Assembly: GCA_020137815.1 (NCBI GenBank)
Contig: CM035353.1
Span: 4,393,210-4,457,209, forward strand
Direction of reading: 5' to 3'
Origin: Hormiphora californensis
Taxonomy: Eukaryota; Ctenophora; Tentaculata; Cydippida; Pleurobrachiidae
Length of the DNA stretch: 64,000 nt
Below are positions 12,496-23,012 of the stretch, piece after piece (position 1 is the stretch's first letter; each line of letters begins with the position of its first letter). The notes under the pieces are model-generated. The model worked only from the letters and a program-made list of their open reading frames with translations. It did not search any database and was not told the DNA's origin. The position numbers and the translations under genes are program-made.

Positions 12496-13104
12496 TTAGT
12501 TTGATGGAGCCTGTCTAGGTTGCATTCGCTGGGCTGGGGGGTATCTATTATCTTGTAACGCTCTTTCCACTGCATCATTTGGTGTGTTTCCTTGTGTTTC
12601 TCTGCATTGGGTCGAGATATGCCCTTCCTTGTTGCACCTGTAACATCTCCACCTTAGGGCATCGGTTTGAGAGGTGTCCCTCCATTCCACAGGTATTACA
12701 CGTCATAGGTCCCCTGTTATCCTTGGTTGGTTCCAGGATCCTCTCTCTGCTGTTGGTACCCACTCGGACCAGGTTGGTTCCAGGATCCTCTTGCCTGCTG
12801 CTGGTAACCGCTCGGCCCCTGCTGGTTCCAGAGCGCATCCCTAGGTGGTTGACGATACCTGTTGTTTCCCAGGTTGATTCCACTGTCCTTTCCTCTGTTG
12901 TCCGGCATTGTTCTGGCCTCTTCTGGGGCTCTGGTTTCCTTTTGCTGAACTGTAGCAGTTTCTAGCCAAGTGTCCCGTCTTCCCACAGTTGTAGCAGGCC
13001 CCCTTTTCCTGAATTGACCTTGCTTCGCCGCATTCCTTCCGGAGATGTCCCTCTTTTCCGCAGTTGTAACACCGTTTTGTGTTCTCGACCACATTGAATA
13101 CCAT
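12496..13104 (-). CDS. gag: G2 Gag nucleocapsid with four CCHC zinc knuckles
   Basis: Four CX2CX4HX4C motifs can be read on the minus strand: CYNCGKEGHLRKEC, CYNCGKTGHLARNC, CNTCGMEGHLSNRC and CYRCNKEGHISTQC. The first two are close together. They are followed by a Gln/Gly/Pro-rich repeat of about 16-18 residues containing NQPGPSGYQQQ, and then the last two. Small indels split the region into overlapping frames. Zinc knuckles bind nucleic acid, so this is the nucleocapsid part of Gag. Most Gypsy Gags have one or two knuckles; four with an intervening repeat is unusual. Confidence 0.85.
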
Positions 13105-13154
13105 GCGGCTCGGAGTATCCTCTGCCGGTCTTGCCTGATATACCGCTTCAAGTT

Positions 13155-14187
13155 CTATGGATGTTTGACTGCCTCCTCAAACTCGTTATGTTTGGCTTTC
13201 AGCAGATCCTTTCCGATTCCATCATCTCGCACCCCCAGGGTGAATACGTCCAGCATTACCGATTTCCTCATATTCTCCTCTTCATATGCGACCACTGCAT
13301 CTTCTGCTAGTCTCGTTGCGAAGTCGGACATTCTCTCTCCTTCTCTTTGCCTCGCATCAAACAGCTTTGATCGAGATTGTGCTTTTGGATGTACTTCTTC
13401 CAATTCCCTCATATCTCGTTCAATGCCTCTTCTACCGTTGGCCTTGGGTCTCTTTCTCCTAAGTTCATCCGAAGAACCCTCTTTTGTGCTCTTGGTCGAG
13501 GTATGAGGTCAGGAGGTTTATTAGTGCCCAGCTGTCGTCAGCAATGTTAGATGCCTTGGAATAAATCTTGAACGTGCCAGGTACGATCTGATGTTATCAA
13601 TCCCAGAAGCAAATTTCGGGGGTCTCATAGCCACTGCTGTTGTTCTCTCTCTCGGCCTGTTTTCTGTAGGTACTGGCAAATTGTCCATTACTGGTTTGCG
13701 CGTCCAGGACCCTGCGACTGACCTGATAGTTGTTCTCCAGTGCAGTGTATGCTCCGTGCATTCTTCTTATCTCTCTCTCCAAGTTTTCCACCTGGTCCGA
13801 TTTCCTGTGAAACAAAGCCAGTTCAGTTCTTAAAGTGTTCCACATGTTATTCTCCGTGTTCGAGATCTGGGTTCAGGAGTCTGGCTGCTTGTTGATATTC
13901 TGCTATCTCCTGGTCTATCATATCTCTCTCCCGATCTCTCCTTCCTGTAGTCTTTGCCTGTCTCTCCTCCTCCTTTCCTCTGCATGCTCCATCGCTATTT
14001 CCACCTCATCTCGTACTCTCTCCTGTTGGCCCTCGTTCTCTTCTTCTCCGCCCCTTTCTTGTTGTACAGCTGCAGCCGCCGCCACAGCCACAGCCGCATT
14101 TGCATTTTCCAACTGTTGCTGTTCTACCCTTAGTTCATTTTCTAATGCCTCCAATTGGAGTCGATCTTGCTCTTGTTGTCCTTCCAT
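13155..14187 (-). CDS. gag: G2 Gag, N-terminal and capsid region (frameshifted)
   Basis: The frame starts with ATG at 14,187. The first 90 residues form a strongly predicted coiled coil rich in Glu, Gln, Arg and Ala, with an alanine/valine run. Two further open segments (13,845-13,597 and 13,412-13,155) carry heptad-like and capsid-like sequence, including a DFATRLAEDA helix typical of retrotransposon Gag capsids. At least two frameshifts separate the parts. It is followed directly by the zinc-knuckle region. Confidence 0.7.
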
Positions 14188-14572
14188 TCTATAAAAAGTT
14201 GGCTTTATTAGTTTTATTCCTTATAAAGTTGTTTTAGTCATAAATATTATTCAATTGTCCAAACGATATATGTCAGTGGTTACAATCTATTCTTAAGTAA
14301 AACATCCTCGTGTTACGTTGTATAAACTTTCCTTTTAACAATCATATTCTCTATTTCACACGATTGTTTCAAATGATAAAATGTATTAAACGATTGTTTC
14401 ACACGCCGCTACTTAAGTTTTATTATCTTAAATATATCACATATTTCTTCACATTTTATATGTCCTTGCATATTACTTTTAATTTATAAAAGCAATTCTC
14501 TATCTTCACTGGAATTAATTGTTGTTGATCATACTATATGACCCTCAATCTCCTGTGATTCGCTCGCCCTAT

Positions 14573-15230
14573 TCAGTGCTGTTGCATAAACGTAAGCTCT
14601 CTTAGTGTTTTTGGAGCATTGTCTATCTCTATTCTCAATCTAATTGCTTCTTCCGCATTCTCTGTCGAGATGTGATATGTCAATAGAGTTTTATACAATT
14701 CAATACTCCGTACGATGCTCTCCCATCTGCTATTTCTCTCTCGTCCTCTCTTAGTGTTTTGAATTTATAGTAGCACTTTATTCTTAACCCATCCTCCGAG
14801 TCAGTGTTCCGTGCCCCGACGACCAAATCATTCACTGTCATGTTGTCTCCTCAGTCCTATTCCCCGTTCAATAGGCGATGAAAGTCTCTGATTAGTTCCT
14901 TCCACCACCATATAACATATGTCAAGCAATACTTTTGCAAGACCAGTGTTCGTTGGCCTCATATGTTACTACTTGACTTACTTCTATCTCTCCGTCTCTG
15001 GGTACCGGTGCTATGAAGGTTACATACCTCCAAAGAAGTCCAATTGTCTAATCCTCGATGACTCCCTATAAATGGTATCCGGCCCCCATAATATGTGTGC
15101 CTCTATTGTTTCGTGGATTGTTCCTGGTATTCCATCACTGTTAGCCCTACCCGGCCAGCTGATCCTCGTTGTTCCGTGCCTCAGTGTAAGTCTCCTCATC
15201 CTCTGATTCTGTGTCGGACTTATTAACCAT
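14573..15230 (-). CDS. G2 ORF0, unrecognised protein upstream of gag
   Basis: Reading the minus strand from ATG at 15,230 gives an acidic start (MVNKSDTESEDEE). After at least four frame shifts, coherent protein-like stretches follow: HETIEAHILWGPDTIYRESS, VTFIAPVPRDGEIEVSQVV, VVGARNTDSEDGLRIKCYYK and ENAEEAIRLRIEIDNAPKT. The stop is at 14,573-14,575. The pieces join to about 220 residues with ordinary globular composition, and each shift is 1-2 bases, consistent with indel noise. It lies 390 bp upstream of the gag ATG on the same strand, so it may be an extra ORF of G2 or a host exon. I do not recognise the fold. Confidence 0.5.
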
Positions 15231-15774
15231 CCTTGCTATAATGTGTACCGGTTAGTGATGTATTTTTTCCATCATGATTCATTAACACTCTCTGATTCTT
15301 ATTCATAAACACACTATACATCATAATTATTAATTTACAATCAAACTTCCACACGAATTATATTACTCTCACAATTAATAATTAGTACAACTAGTCCTTT
15401 CTCCGCAACTACAGAATATGGCGGACTTGGTAACCGTAGAATAGCATTCCCTTTAATCTTGTATACGTCTCCTCACAGAGCCATATCAGATCTAGGGGTT
15501 GTTACCTAATAAATAATACTTTCATTTCTGTTTCATACACTGCAAATACCGCATCCAGTCTGGGATAGGGTATTACATTATTGTCTGATACCTCCCGCTA
15601 TAAAAGCTTAAGCTATAATCAATAAATCATACCAATTACCACACGCCACATACCACCGCCCTGCCTTGCAGGTCGGGCAGCGTGCGTTGTATCGAACCAC
15701 CACCGCGGGCGTGGGGCGATCCCCCACATTCTCACCTGTCCCCACTGATTGTACGTCTGAAGCTTTCACTTACC

Positions 15775-15978
15775 TTACTGGGGATGATTCGATGGCTCAC
15801 CAATACCGCTTTCATGTGTCGTGCCTCTGTGGTGTGTGCCTCTTTGTTGTCCCTGCCTGTGAACTGTACCCCACATAGAATACAGTTATTCTCCTCTATT
15901 CCGTCCTCCTTATTCAGCCCTGGAAATAAATGTGTTCGAGACAGATCATTAGGTATTCGTTGTCCCCGTTTAATTATA
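15775..15978 (-). CDS. Candidate exon with a C2H2-type zinc finger
   Basis: The minus strand is open for about 65 codons and ends at a strong splice-donor match (AAG|GTAAGTGAAAG; GT at 15,773-15,774 of the plus strand, read in reverse). It contains CILCGVQF followed by two histidines spaced as in a C2H2 finger. The upstream acceptor was not identified. It may be the 5' exon of the G2 ORF0 transcript or an unrelated host exon. Confidence 0.4.
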
Positions 15979-16649
15979 ATTATCCATGTTTAACCCCTTA
16001 ATGTGATGGACGTTCCAAGTGATGGGATGCCTGTTGACCTCTTGCCATATACCGGATGATTATTTGGTGAGTACCAACAGACAGTATTATCACAAACATT
16101 CAACAACATTTATTCTTACAGGACAATCACAATTACTGCCACTACTAACACTTGGTATTCAATAGTCAGTCAAACTCCTTATAAGAGATTACAGGACAAC
16201 TCATTACAGGACAACCACGTATTTATTGAAACGTATACTTGGTTTGTTCAGGGTGATGCGAACACGGGTGAAAGATGAAGTATCATTAATTTTGGTCGGT
16301 AATCTTCAAAAGACATGTCTCCATGCATATAAAAGTCATAATTACTGCATAATAACACACGATTCCACTCCAAACGGACAAGTCAGGTTGAACTGCATGC
16401 TGATAGTGTTGTGGGGTATAGTAGGTTTGAGTCGTTATCATATGAGGAACATGAAGAAGAGGATTGACGTGCAACTGGGAATATTGTACTGTCTGAAAAG
16501 TATTATTTAGTTAATTGTAAACATAGACACAGACAGTCGCCCATTATCACTGCCTAAGAGAGAACAATAGAACAGTTGTGGCTTTAGTTGTGGTCATGCA
16601 ATATAGAATAGAGAGACAGCATGGAACAATGTGAGAGTAATAATAATAT
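15979..16649. other. No clear gene
   Basis: A 94-codon plus-strand open frame at 16,226-16,510 has unremarkable composition and no recognisable motif. The rest is AT-rich with no repeat match elsewhere in the window. I see nothing that can be supported. Confidence 0.5.
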
Positions 16650-16895
16650 CACTACTCGTTACTACTGCTGACCACTCATTACTACTGGTGACCAGTCGTT
16701 ACTACTGCTGACCAGTCATTACTACTGGTGGCTAGTCGTTACTACTGCTGACCGGTCATTACTACTGGTGGCTAGTCGTTACTACTGCTGACCACTCATT
16801 ACTACTTATGACCACTCGTCACTCGTTACTACTGATGACCACTCGTTACTACTTGTGACCACTCGTTACCAGTCGTGACCACTCGTTACATCCTG
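16650..16895. repeat. 20-bp minisatellite, about 12 copies
   Basis: The unit TTACTACTGCTGACCAGTCR repeats with variants (ACTGGTGGCTAGTCG, ACTCGTTACTACTTGTGACC). The first copies alternate between two sub-types, giving a 40-bp higher-order period; later copies degenerate. It ends about 160 bp before the G1 gag frame. Confidence 0.9.
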
Positions 16896-17054
16896 GAGCA
16901 TGTCGTAACGAGTGGTGTCATCAGAGTATAGTCAGATCTTCGTAGCTAGATCTTCACTGGCATCTCGACCAGGTACGTGACTGGGACTACCCTAGACGAC
17001 CAGCCACATACACACGGCAACACATACTACAAACTGGTGCTGTAACTGTAGTCC

Positions 17055-18773
17055 TTGTGTTGTTACAGTGTGGATAATTCGAATCCAATCGACAAAACGA
17101 CTGACTTAGTAGACGACGTTTCAGAAACAGTTTCATTTGATTCACTTGGTTTTGAATCAAGTGAACTAGAAAAAGAGCCTGATCTATATTCAACACCTTT
17201 GAAAGGGGGTGAAATAGATCAAATCCCAACCAATAGCGAAAGCAAATACCAGGATTTGATTGCCAAAATGCCAGGCAAAGATGGCAGTCAAACCCCGCCA
17301 CTAGATGGCAAAGAAGATGTAAAATTAAATATTTCTCCTTCAAAATTGAACGACTCCTCTGTACCAAAATATTCGGAGGATCTAGTAAAACAAAAATTTA
17401 AAGAATTTCGCAGAGAAATGACAACGACTTATGCTGCTGCGAATAAATTCAAGATGTGGGACGAAAAAATGAGCATTTCTAAATTCATCAAAAAATTTGA
17501 GAACCACGTCAACCTTATCTCTCTGAACAGAGACAAGGCGTACAGTTGCTTTCTAACTTACCTCCCTGACGATAGAAGAGAACAGTTAGAACAACTTAAT
17601 TTGGACCCTGACCAACTATACGATTGGGAGGGTCTCAAACCAATCATCATCAGCACGCTGACGCCAAAATCACAGAAAATGTCCGCGAAAGTAGAACTGC
17701 GAAAAGCGAAACAGAAAAGAGATGAGTCAGCACTAGAATTTTATGAAAGGTTGGTTAACATCGCCGATAAATACTTCGACGGTGTTAACACACCAGATCT
17801 CAAAAGCCATGAAAGAGAAATGGAGAAGAAATTCTCACAAAAGTTACTGAGAGAAGCATTTTTGAGCGGTTTACTCGATGCGCGCCTAGCGGCCGACGTC
17901 TCCTGTCTCAAGGACCACACCGAACATCAACTAGCCGAAGTAACAATGGAGAAAGAACTGGCACTCAAAGAAGCTCTTCTGATGAGATCTCAAAACGAGG
18001 ACACGGGGATAGTTACTCTACCTATCCCAGTTACTGATACGATGGGACACAATATGCAGCACTCACAACACGTGCTAGCAGTCCAAGATACCCAGAAAAC
18101 ATCGTCCCAAACAAAGGCCCCAAGAGACAATGGACCAGATCAATGCTACAACTGTGGGAAGGAAGGACACTTCGCCAGAGATTGCCCCTCACGACAACAG
18201 TTGGCAAGACAGCCACCATCACCGTGCACAAAGTGTGGGGGATGGCACTGGAACAGCGAATGCAGATCATCTGAAGCACGCATCCAACGATTCCAGCAGT
18301 CCAACAATAACAGGAGGTGGAACAACAGGAATGGTAATGGAGGAAGCTACAATAATCGTAGTGGTCCCCGACCCGGTAACCGGAATAACTACAACCCCAG
18401 GAACAGAAACAACAACGGATACCGAGGAAGAAACTTTAACCCTCCCCAGAGAAACAACAACTATCAAGGGAGGAACTATGGGAACAACTTCAATAATAAC
18501 AACAATTGGAGGCAAGACAACAACAATTGGCGACAAGACCAGAGCAGATACCAGCAGGGCCAACAAAACTATACGTGGCGACCGACTAACAACACAAACC
18601 AGAATAAACAACGCCAACCCATCAACATGATGCAACAACAGATCACAGCGCCTATGGCACAACTAGCCATTGACGACAAGCCAGGCAGCAGCGGATTCAA
18701 CGAGCAGGAGCAGGATCGATCATACAACATGGCACTGGTGGAGAACATCTTCAATGACCAAGCTTTAAACTAA
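17055..18773 (+). CDS. gag: G1 Gag polyprotein
   Basis: The open frame is 572 codons. Its start at 17,055 is not ATG; the first in-frame ATG is at 17,268, and a possible acceptor (TTGTTACAG, ending at 17,068) precedes it. Residues about 130-290 resemble a retrotransposon Gag capsid (MWDEKMSISKFIKKFENH, then YDWEGLKPIIISTLTP). Two zinc knuckles follow: CYNCGKEGHFARDC at about 18,144-18,185, and a shorter CTKCGGWHWNSEC. The final 150 residues are dominated by Asn, Arg, Gly, Gln and Tyr in RN, RGRN and NNNYQ-like repeats, an RGG/prion-like RNA-binding tail. The stop at 18,771 is followed after 2 bases by the protease ATG. Confidence 0.9.
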   Translation: MCCYSVDNSNPIDKTTDLVDDVSETVSFDSLGFESSELEKEPDLYSTPLKGGEIDQIPTNSESKYQDLIAKMPGKDGSQTPPLDGKEDVKLNISPSKLNDSSVPKYSEDLVKQKFKEFRREMTTTYAAANKFKMWDEKMSISKFIKKFENHVNLISLNRDKAYSCFLTYLPDDRREQLEQLNLDPDQLYDWEGLKPIIISTLTPKSQKMSAKVELRKAKQKRDESALEFYERLVNIADKYFDGVNTPDLKSHEREMEKKFSQKLLREAFLSGLLDARLAADVSCLKDHTEHQLAEVTMEKELALKEALLMRSQNEDTGIVTLPIPVTDTMGHNMQHSQHVLAVQDTQKTSSQTKAPRDNGPDQCYNCGKEGHFARDCPSRQQLARQPPSPCTKCGGWHWNSECRSSEARIQRFQQSNNNRRWNNRNGNGGSYNNRSGPRPGNRNNYNPRNRNNNGYRGRNFNPPQRNNNYQGRNYGNNFNNNNNWRQDNNNWRQDQSRYQQGQQNYTWRPTNNTNQNKQRQPINMMQQQITAPMAQLAIDDKPGSSGFNEQEQDRSYNMALVENIFNDQALN

Positions 18774-18775
18774 TC

Positions 18776-19738
18776 ATGCCTCGGCCACAGACCGGGGCTA
18801 CCACTAATAGCTACACACGCGACACCGAAATTTTATCGCGCATTCTAACAGTTGGTAATAAACACACCAACTCACTTTTCGCAGCAGGAAAAATTAATGG
18901 CTATGAAATAAAATTGTTAATTGATAGCGGTGCAGTCCTGAACTGCATGTCTAAATCAATGCTCGAACAATTAAAAATCCCAAAAAGCGCTATAGAACAG
19001 ACAAACTACAAACTTATCGGAGCCACGGGTCACAACTTAAGAGTGTTGGGATCTATTAGGAATACAATCATTCATCTAGGGAGCCTAAAATTCACGCTTG
19101 ACTTCATCATCATTGACGAGATCATAGCACCACTAGTCCTAGGCTCAAATTTCCTCATAGATAATGCGTTAGTGGTAGACCTAGAGTGCATGGTTCTCAG
19201 AAAAGGGAATCAACAAGTCCCGATTCTGGTTCATAAAGCTAGAGACACTGCAATACTCGTTAGAACACGAGAGGACACCACCGTCCCTGTAGGACAACAG
19301 GCTATAGTCACATGTGTAGGGCAAAACACAAATGCACTTAATAGCACCATAACCAATGGTACGTATCTGTACACTCCTAGCACATTATTCTGGCCTAAAA
19401 CAGAAAATGATCCACCGTCTTGCTTAGTAGATATAGTACAATCTAAAATACCCATTGCGCTGGAAAATACTGATGCAGAAGCAGAGTATTTCTTTCCAGC
19501 AGGCACAATTTTTGGTTATCTCACACCGGTAGAAAAAGCAATTAAGAATATAAGTGAGGTTATGTCACCGACTAGAAAACTAAGTAAAGTCATTCAAGAG
19601 CTGAAGATTGACAGCAATGAATACCTGAGCAACGAGAATAAACAGAGACTTAAAGACTTAGTTAGCGAGTATATAGACATTTTTTCATCTCATAAATATG
19701 ATATCGGGCTCACAAATGTACATTGTACTAGAGGCTGA
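18776..19738 (+). CDS. G1 protease and start of Pol
   Basis: ATG lies 2 bases after the gag stop, in a different frame, suggesting termination-reinitiation or a frameshift for Pol expression. The catalytic motif LLIDSGAVLNCMS (Asp at 18,923) and PLVLGSNFLID match a retropepsin. About 150 further residues lead to the conserved pre-RT linker (IDIFSSHKYDIG). The frame stops at 19,738, just before the RT palm; RT continues in another frame from about 19,730, indicating a one- or two-base indel. Confidence 0.85.
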   Translation: MPRPQTGATTNSYTRDTEILSRILTVGNKHTNSLFAAGKINGYEIKLLIDSGAVLNCMSKSMLEQLKIPKSAIEQTNYKLIGATGHNLRVLGSIRNTIIHLGSLKFTLDFIIIDEIIAPLVLGSNFLIDNALVVDLECMVLRKGNQQVPILVHKARDTAILVRTREDTTVPVGQQAIVTCVGQNTNALNSTITNGTYLYTPSTLFWPKTENDPPSCLVDIVQSKIPIALENTDAEAEYFFPAGTIFGYLTPVEKAIKNISEVMSPTRKLSKVIQELKIDSNEYLSNENKQRLKDLVSEYIDIFSSHKYDIGLTNVHCTRG

Positions 19739-21052
19739 ATTAAATTTGAAGGATGATACCCCAGTGGCACTACCACCTAGACGCGTTCCTATACATCTCT
19801 TACCACAAGTTCGTAAAGAGATACAAGCCCTTTTAGAAATTGGGGTCATACAACCATCACAATCGGCTTATAGTGCACCAACAGTGATAGTGAAGAAAAA
19901 AGGGTCTGATGACGTGCGAATGTGCACTGATTACAGACAGTTGAATGCTAAGACTGAGTCATTCACATCTAGTATACCACCGTTAGACGTAGTTGTCGCT
20001 CATGTAGGGGGAAAGGAATTCTATTCATCCCTTGATCTCACAAAAGGTTACATGTCTTTACGGATTAAGGAATCCGACAAACATAAGACTGCATGGAACG
20101 TACCAGGAGTAGGTCTATTTGAGCAAAATCGTCTTGGCTTTGGACTTAAAAATGCACCCAGCTGCTTCTGCCAGGCCCTCACTATGATTTTTAAATAGCT
20201 TCCAAACAATATCCAAGTGTATTTGGACGATATACTTATTGGAACGAATTCGATAGATCAAATGCTCACTAATCTCAAACAGGTGTTTGAATGCACTAGG
20301 CAAGGGGGATTGAAAATATCACCCACCAAGTGCTCATTGTTAGTAAGAAAAGTTAAATTTTTAGGCGCATGGCTTAGCAAAGAAGGCTACGAAGCAGATA
20401 GAGAAAAGATAAAAGCGGTCAGAGAAACTCCATTCCCTAACACCAAGAAGAAGCTAATGAGCTTTTTAGGGATGATAAATTGGTTCAGAAATTTACTAAA
20501 AAATTGTGCAGCTGAAATTAAACCGCTTACCGACCTACTAACTGGGTCAAATTACAACATAAAACCAACACCCGAGGCCCAACAAGCTTTTGAAATGATT
20601 AAAGACAAACTCACAAGTGTCCCTGTTCTTGTTATGCCTGATGTCAAGAAGAAATTTTATTTGTGGTGTGATGCGAGCTTCCAAGGATTAGGATGTGCAC
20701 TAACTCACAAATTTATTGATCAAAATGGCAATGATTACTTTAGACCCATTAGCTACGGAAGTAGAACACTCACACCAGCCGAACAGAAATGGCCGTCGTT
20801 TAAACTGGAGATGAGAGCGGTGCTTTGGGCCATAGAAAAGTATGATCACTTACTATACGGGGCTCAAGAACCGTTCGTAGTTTTGACTGATATGAAATCA
20901 CTCACACAATCTGGCTATTTAAATAAAGCAACATGTAGATTACTCCTTTCTTGGGCCATCAAATTATCCTAACACATACACCTGGAAAAGATAACCAATT
21001 AGCCGATTTCTTGTCTAGAAACCTACCCCAAAAGTCAGGCGACCTTTGGAAC
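19698..21052 (+). CDS. pol: G1 reverse transcriptase and RNase H (interrupted)
   Basis: RT fingers and palm (GVIQPSQSAYSAPTVIVKK, then DLTKGYMSLRI) run to an in-frame TAG at 20,196. The same frame continues with YLDD at 20,220-20,231, the thumb, and an RNase H with WCDAS and a KLEMRAV block. A frameshift near 20,970 is followed by THTPGKDNQLADFLSRNLP, the RNase H/integrase connection. The MITE begins directly afterwards. The stop in RT is a single base change from a sense codon. Confidence 0.88.
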
Positions 21053-21054
21053 TA

Positions 21055-21228
21055 CAGTCGGACCCCGATTTAACGGCACCCTCGGGGGAAAGGATTTTGT
21101 CCGTTAAATCGGGGTGTCCGCTAAATCGGGGTCAAATAATGTTAATTTCCCATATATCGGGGGAAGATTATGCTGCCGTTAAATCGGGGTGCCGCTAAAT
21201 CGGGGGCCGTTAAATCGGGGTCCAACTG
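21055..21228. mobile_element. Tigger/pogo-like MITE, 174 bp
   Basis: Terminal inverted repeats CAGTCGGACCCCGATTTAAC and its near-complement at the right end are flanked by TA at 21,053-21,054 and 21,229-21,230. TIRs beginning CAGT and a TA duplication fit the pogo/Tigger branch of Tc1/mariner. Most of the interior is further copies of the TTAAATCGGGGT word in both orientations. It is inserted in the G1 pol linker between RNase H and integrase. Confidence 0.85.
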
Positions 21229-21230
21229 TA

Positions 21231-22458
21231 TTGGGAAGACAAAATCAAGAAACAAGAAGAATCTCCCAAAACGGTCATCAATCTTATCAAAGACGCTATA
21301 AACCTTAAAACCAGTGAAGAACCGATTACCCCATTAGAAGAAATTATCACTTTCAACCAGAATAGGGATACTAAAGAGATGGGTACTTTTGAACAGCCAA
21401 TAGCTCTAGAATTTCAAGATCATGAACCACTATATCAAGCGCAAATAAACGACGAAATTCTAGCTGAAGTCAGGTCATGGCTAATTCAGAAAGAACGGCC
21501 AAAACAACCGCTCGACTCAAATTTTTCCAAAGAATTGAAAGTTTACTACAATAAATTTGATCGACTCACGCTAACCAATCAAGGCATAGTTGCTTTGAAA
21601 TACATGACTGAGTCCACTGGAAAATTTCGCTGTCTTCTTTGTACTCCCGAGGCACTGAAACAAAGCATATTAGAATTAAAACATGAGAAAGCTAGTCATC
21701 CAGGTATTGTAAAAACCAAACGGTCAATTATGATGAAATTCTGGTGGCCGGGTATGACTGAACAGATCACGCTCCATGTTAAATCTTGTGAAGAGTGTTT
21801 TTTCCATAATAAAGGGTTTCATAAAAAACCTAAAATGGTAATGAAACTATATGAACAGCGAAATGTACCCAATTATCGCTGTTACATTGACAGTATGGGG
21901 CCAATAACGAGAAATTCGGGTGCCAAAAAGCACATTTTTCTATGTACTTGTGCTTTCACTAAGTACGTAACAGGTGCCGTTGTTAGCGATATCAAAGCAC
22001 CCACGTTAGCAAAAGCTTTTCTGAACACGCATATTTTACCTTTTGGCGTACCAGAACAGGTCCTTAGTGATCAAGGATCATCAATTGACGGGGCAGAATT
22101 TATCCAAAATTTTTACAGTCTGATGGGAATAACGAAGATTCGAACGACACCATATCACCCAGCCACTAACCTAGTGGAAAGGGTAAATAAAAGTCTAAAA
22201 GCTATAATCTCAAAATTAACGCACAATAACCCTGACCAATGGGAAAAATATCTACCCATAGCTATCTCGTCCTACAATGGGACAATACACCAGGCAACAG
22301 GGTACACACCAAATTACTTATTTTTTGGTAGAGAGTTGAGAGCACCCAACGACCTGATTTATGAGACAACCTCCACACAATTTTATAGGGATGAATCACA
22401 TTATGCCCACGATTTGTATTGGAAAATGAGAGGGGTTTACGGCCTAGAAAAACAAGAA
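21231..22458 (+). CDS. G1 integrase, zinc domain and catalytic core
   Basis: After the MITE the frame resumes (WEDKIKKQEE). The HHCC zinc domain reads LKHEKASHPG...CEEC. The catalytic triad is visible: D in CYIDSMG, D in LSDQGSS, and E in LVERVNK, with exactly 35 residues between the second D and E. The core ends with a GYTPNYLFFGRE block typical of Gypsy integrases. At about 22,458 the integrase sequence stops making sense; the frame runs on into inserted DNA to a stop at 22,566. Homology resumes at about 23,013. Confidence 0.9.
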
Positions 22459-23012
22459 TTATTGCATTATGTATTCATAATGCTGTGTTTCCCTGCCCTA
22501 CCGTTTCACATGTCAGTGACATTGTCACTGCCAACAGGATCAAGGCTTGGTCATAATGTAATGTGAGATGCATACGATCTAGCTGTCAGTATACTTCTCA
22601 CATAGCTTAGAGTTAGCTAACTCCCAATCACATGACACTTGCTAACCAGCTTTTGACATTCCAACTTAACTACTTATCTAACATCTCACACTCGACTCGC
22701 AAGATGAAAATGTGTATGTAACACGCGAAACGCGCGGCAGAGCATTTCATGTTTTGTTGAGTGGCACGCGCACACACGTCCATCAAACTGTGTCAATGAG
22801 TTGTTTGATGAAGGAGTAGCTCGTCACTGTGCGCGCGGCTCTAGTTGCTACACCGTTGCCCTCGCAACGAAAGTGTGACCAAAAAATGTCCCTCTACCGA
22901 TTAGTTAGTATACCAAAATGTCGTTTTCGAATTCTAACCCTGCTATGCCTTTTTACAAAGTAAAAAGGCATCCGGGTGAATGCCTTCGGCATTCACCCGG
23001 GCAGGGAAAAAA
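22459..23012. mobile_element. Insertion inside G1 integrase, hairpin-rich
   Basis: About 550 bp separates two halves of the integrase. The flanks GCCTAGAAAA and GCCTGAAAA may be an imperfect target duplication. It contains small palindromes (GCATTATG...CATAATGC near 22,473; CAGTGA...TCACTG near 22,510; two perfect ones at 22,945-23,000). Part of it (22,882-22,980) recurs at 30,296-30,395. No transposase is seen. Superfamily is uncertain. Confidence 0.65.
22945..23000. repeat. Two adjacent perfect palindromes
   Basis: Hairpin 1 (22,945-22,971) has a 12-bp perfect stem (ATGCCTTTTTAC) with loop AAA. Hairpin 2 (22,972-23,000) has a 13-bp perfect stem (CCGGGTGAATGCC) with loop TTC. They abut with no spacer. 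A mutated version of the first is at 30,358-30,384. Confidence 0.95.

Larger units (their letters stand above)
6869..15230 (-). mobile_element. Ty3/Gypsy retrotransposon G2, internal region
   Basis: On the minus strand the order is ORF0 (15,230-14,573), gag (14,187-12,496), protease (about 12,300-11,824), reverse transcriptase, RNase H and integrase (11,769-8,685), then a charged tail (to 6,869). RT before RNase H before integrase is the Ty3/Gypsy order. Frames are repeatedly interrupted by small indels, many of which are absent from the partial second copy at 36,195-42,200. LTRs were not recognised on either side. Confidence 0.85.

Noticed and set aside
14190-16640. 5' LTR of G2 or G1
   Set aside because: Sequence here was compared by eye with 5,460-6,868 and 23,560-24,100; no long direct repeat was seen, so no LTR is called. 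A dot plot would settle this.
16650-16895. CRISPR-like array
   Set aside because: The 20-bp units are contiguous with no unique spacers, in a eukaryotic setting; it is a minisatellite.
18031-18662. Overlapping frames on both strands within G1 gag
   Set aside because: They arise from the repetitive AAC/AGG codons of the Asn/Arg/Gly-rich tail. Only the Gag frame contains zinc knuckles and continues to the pol junction.
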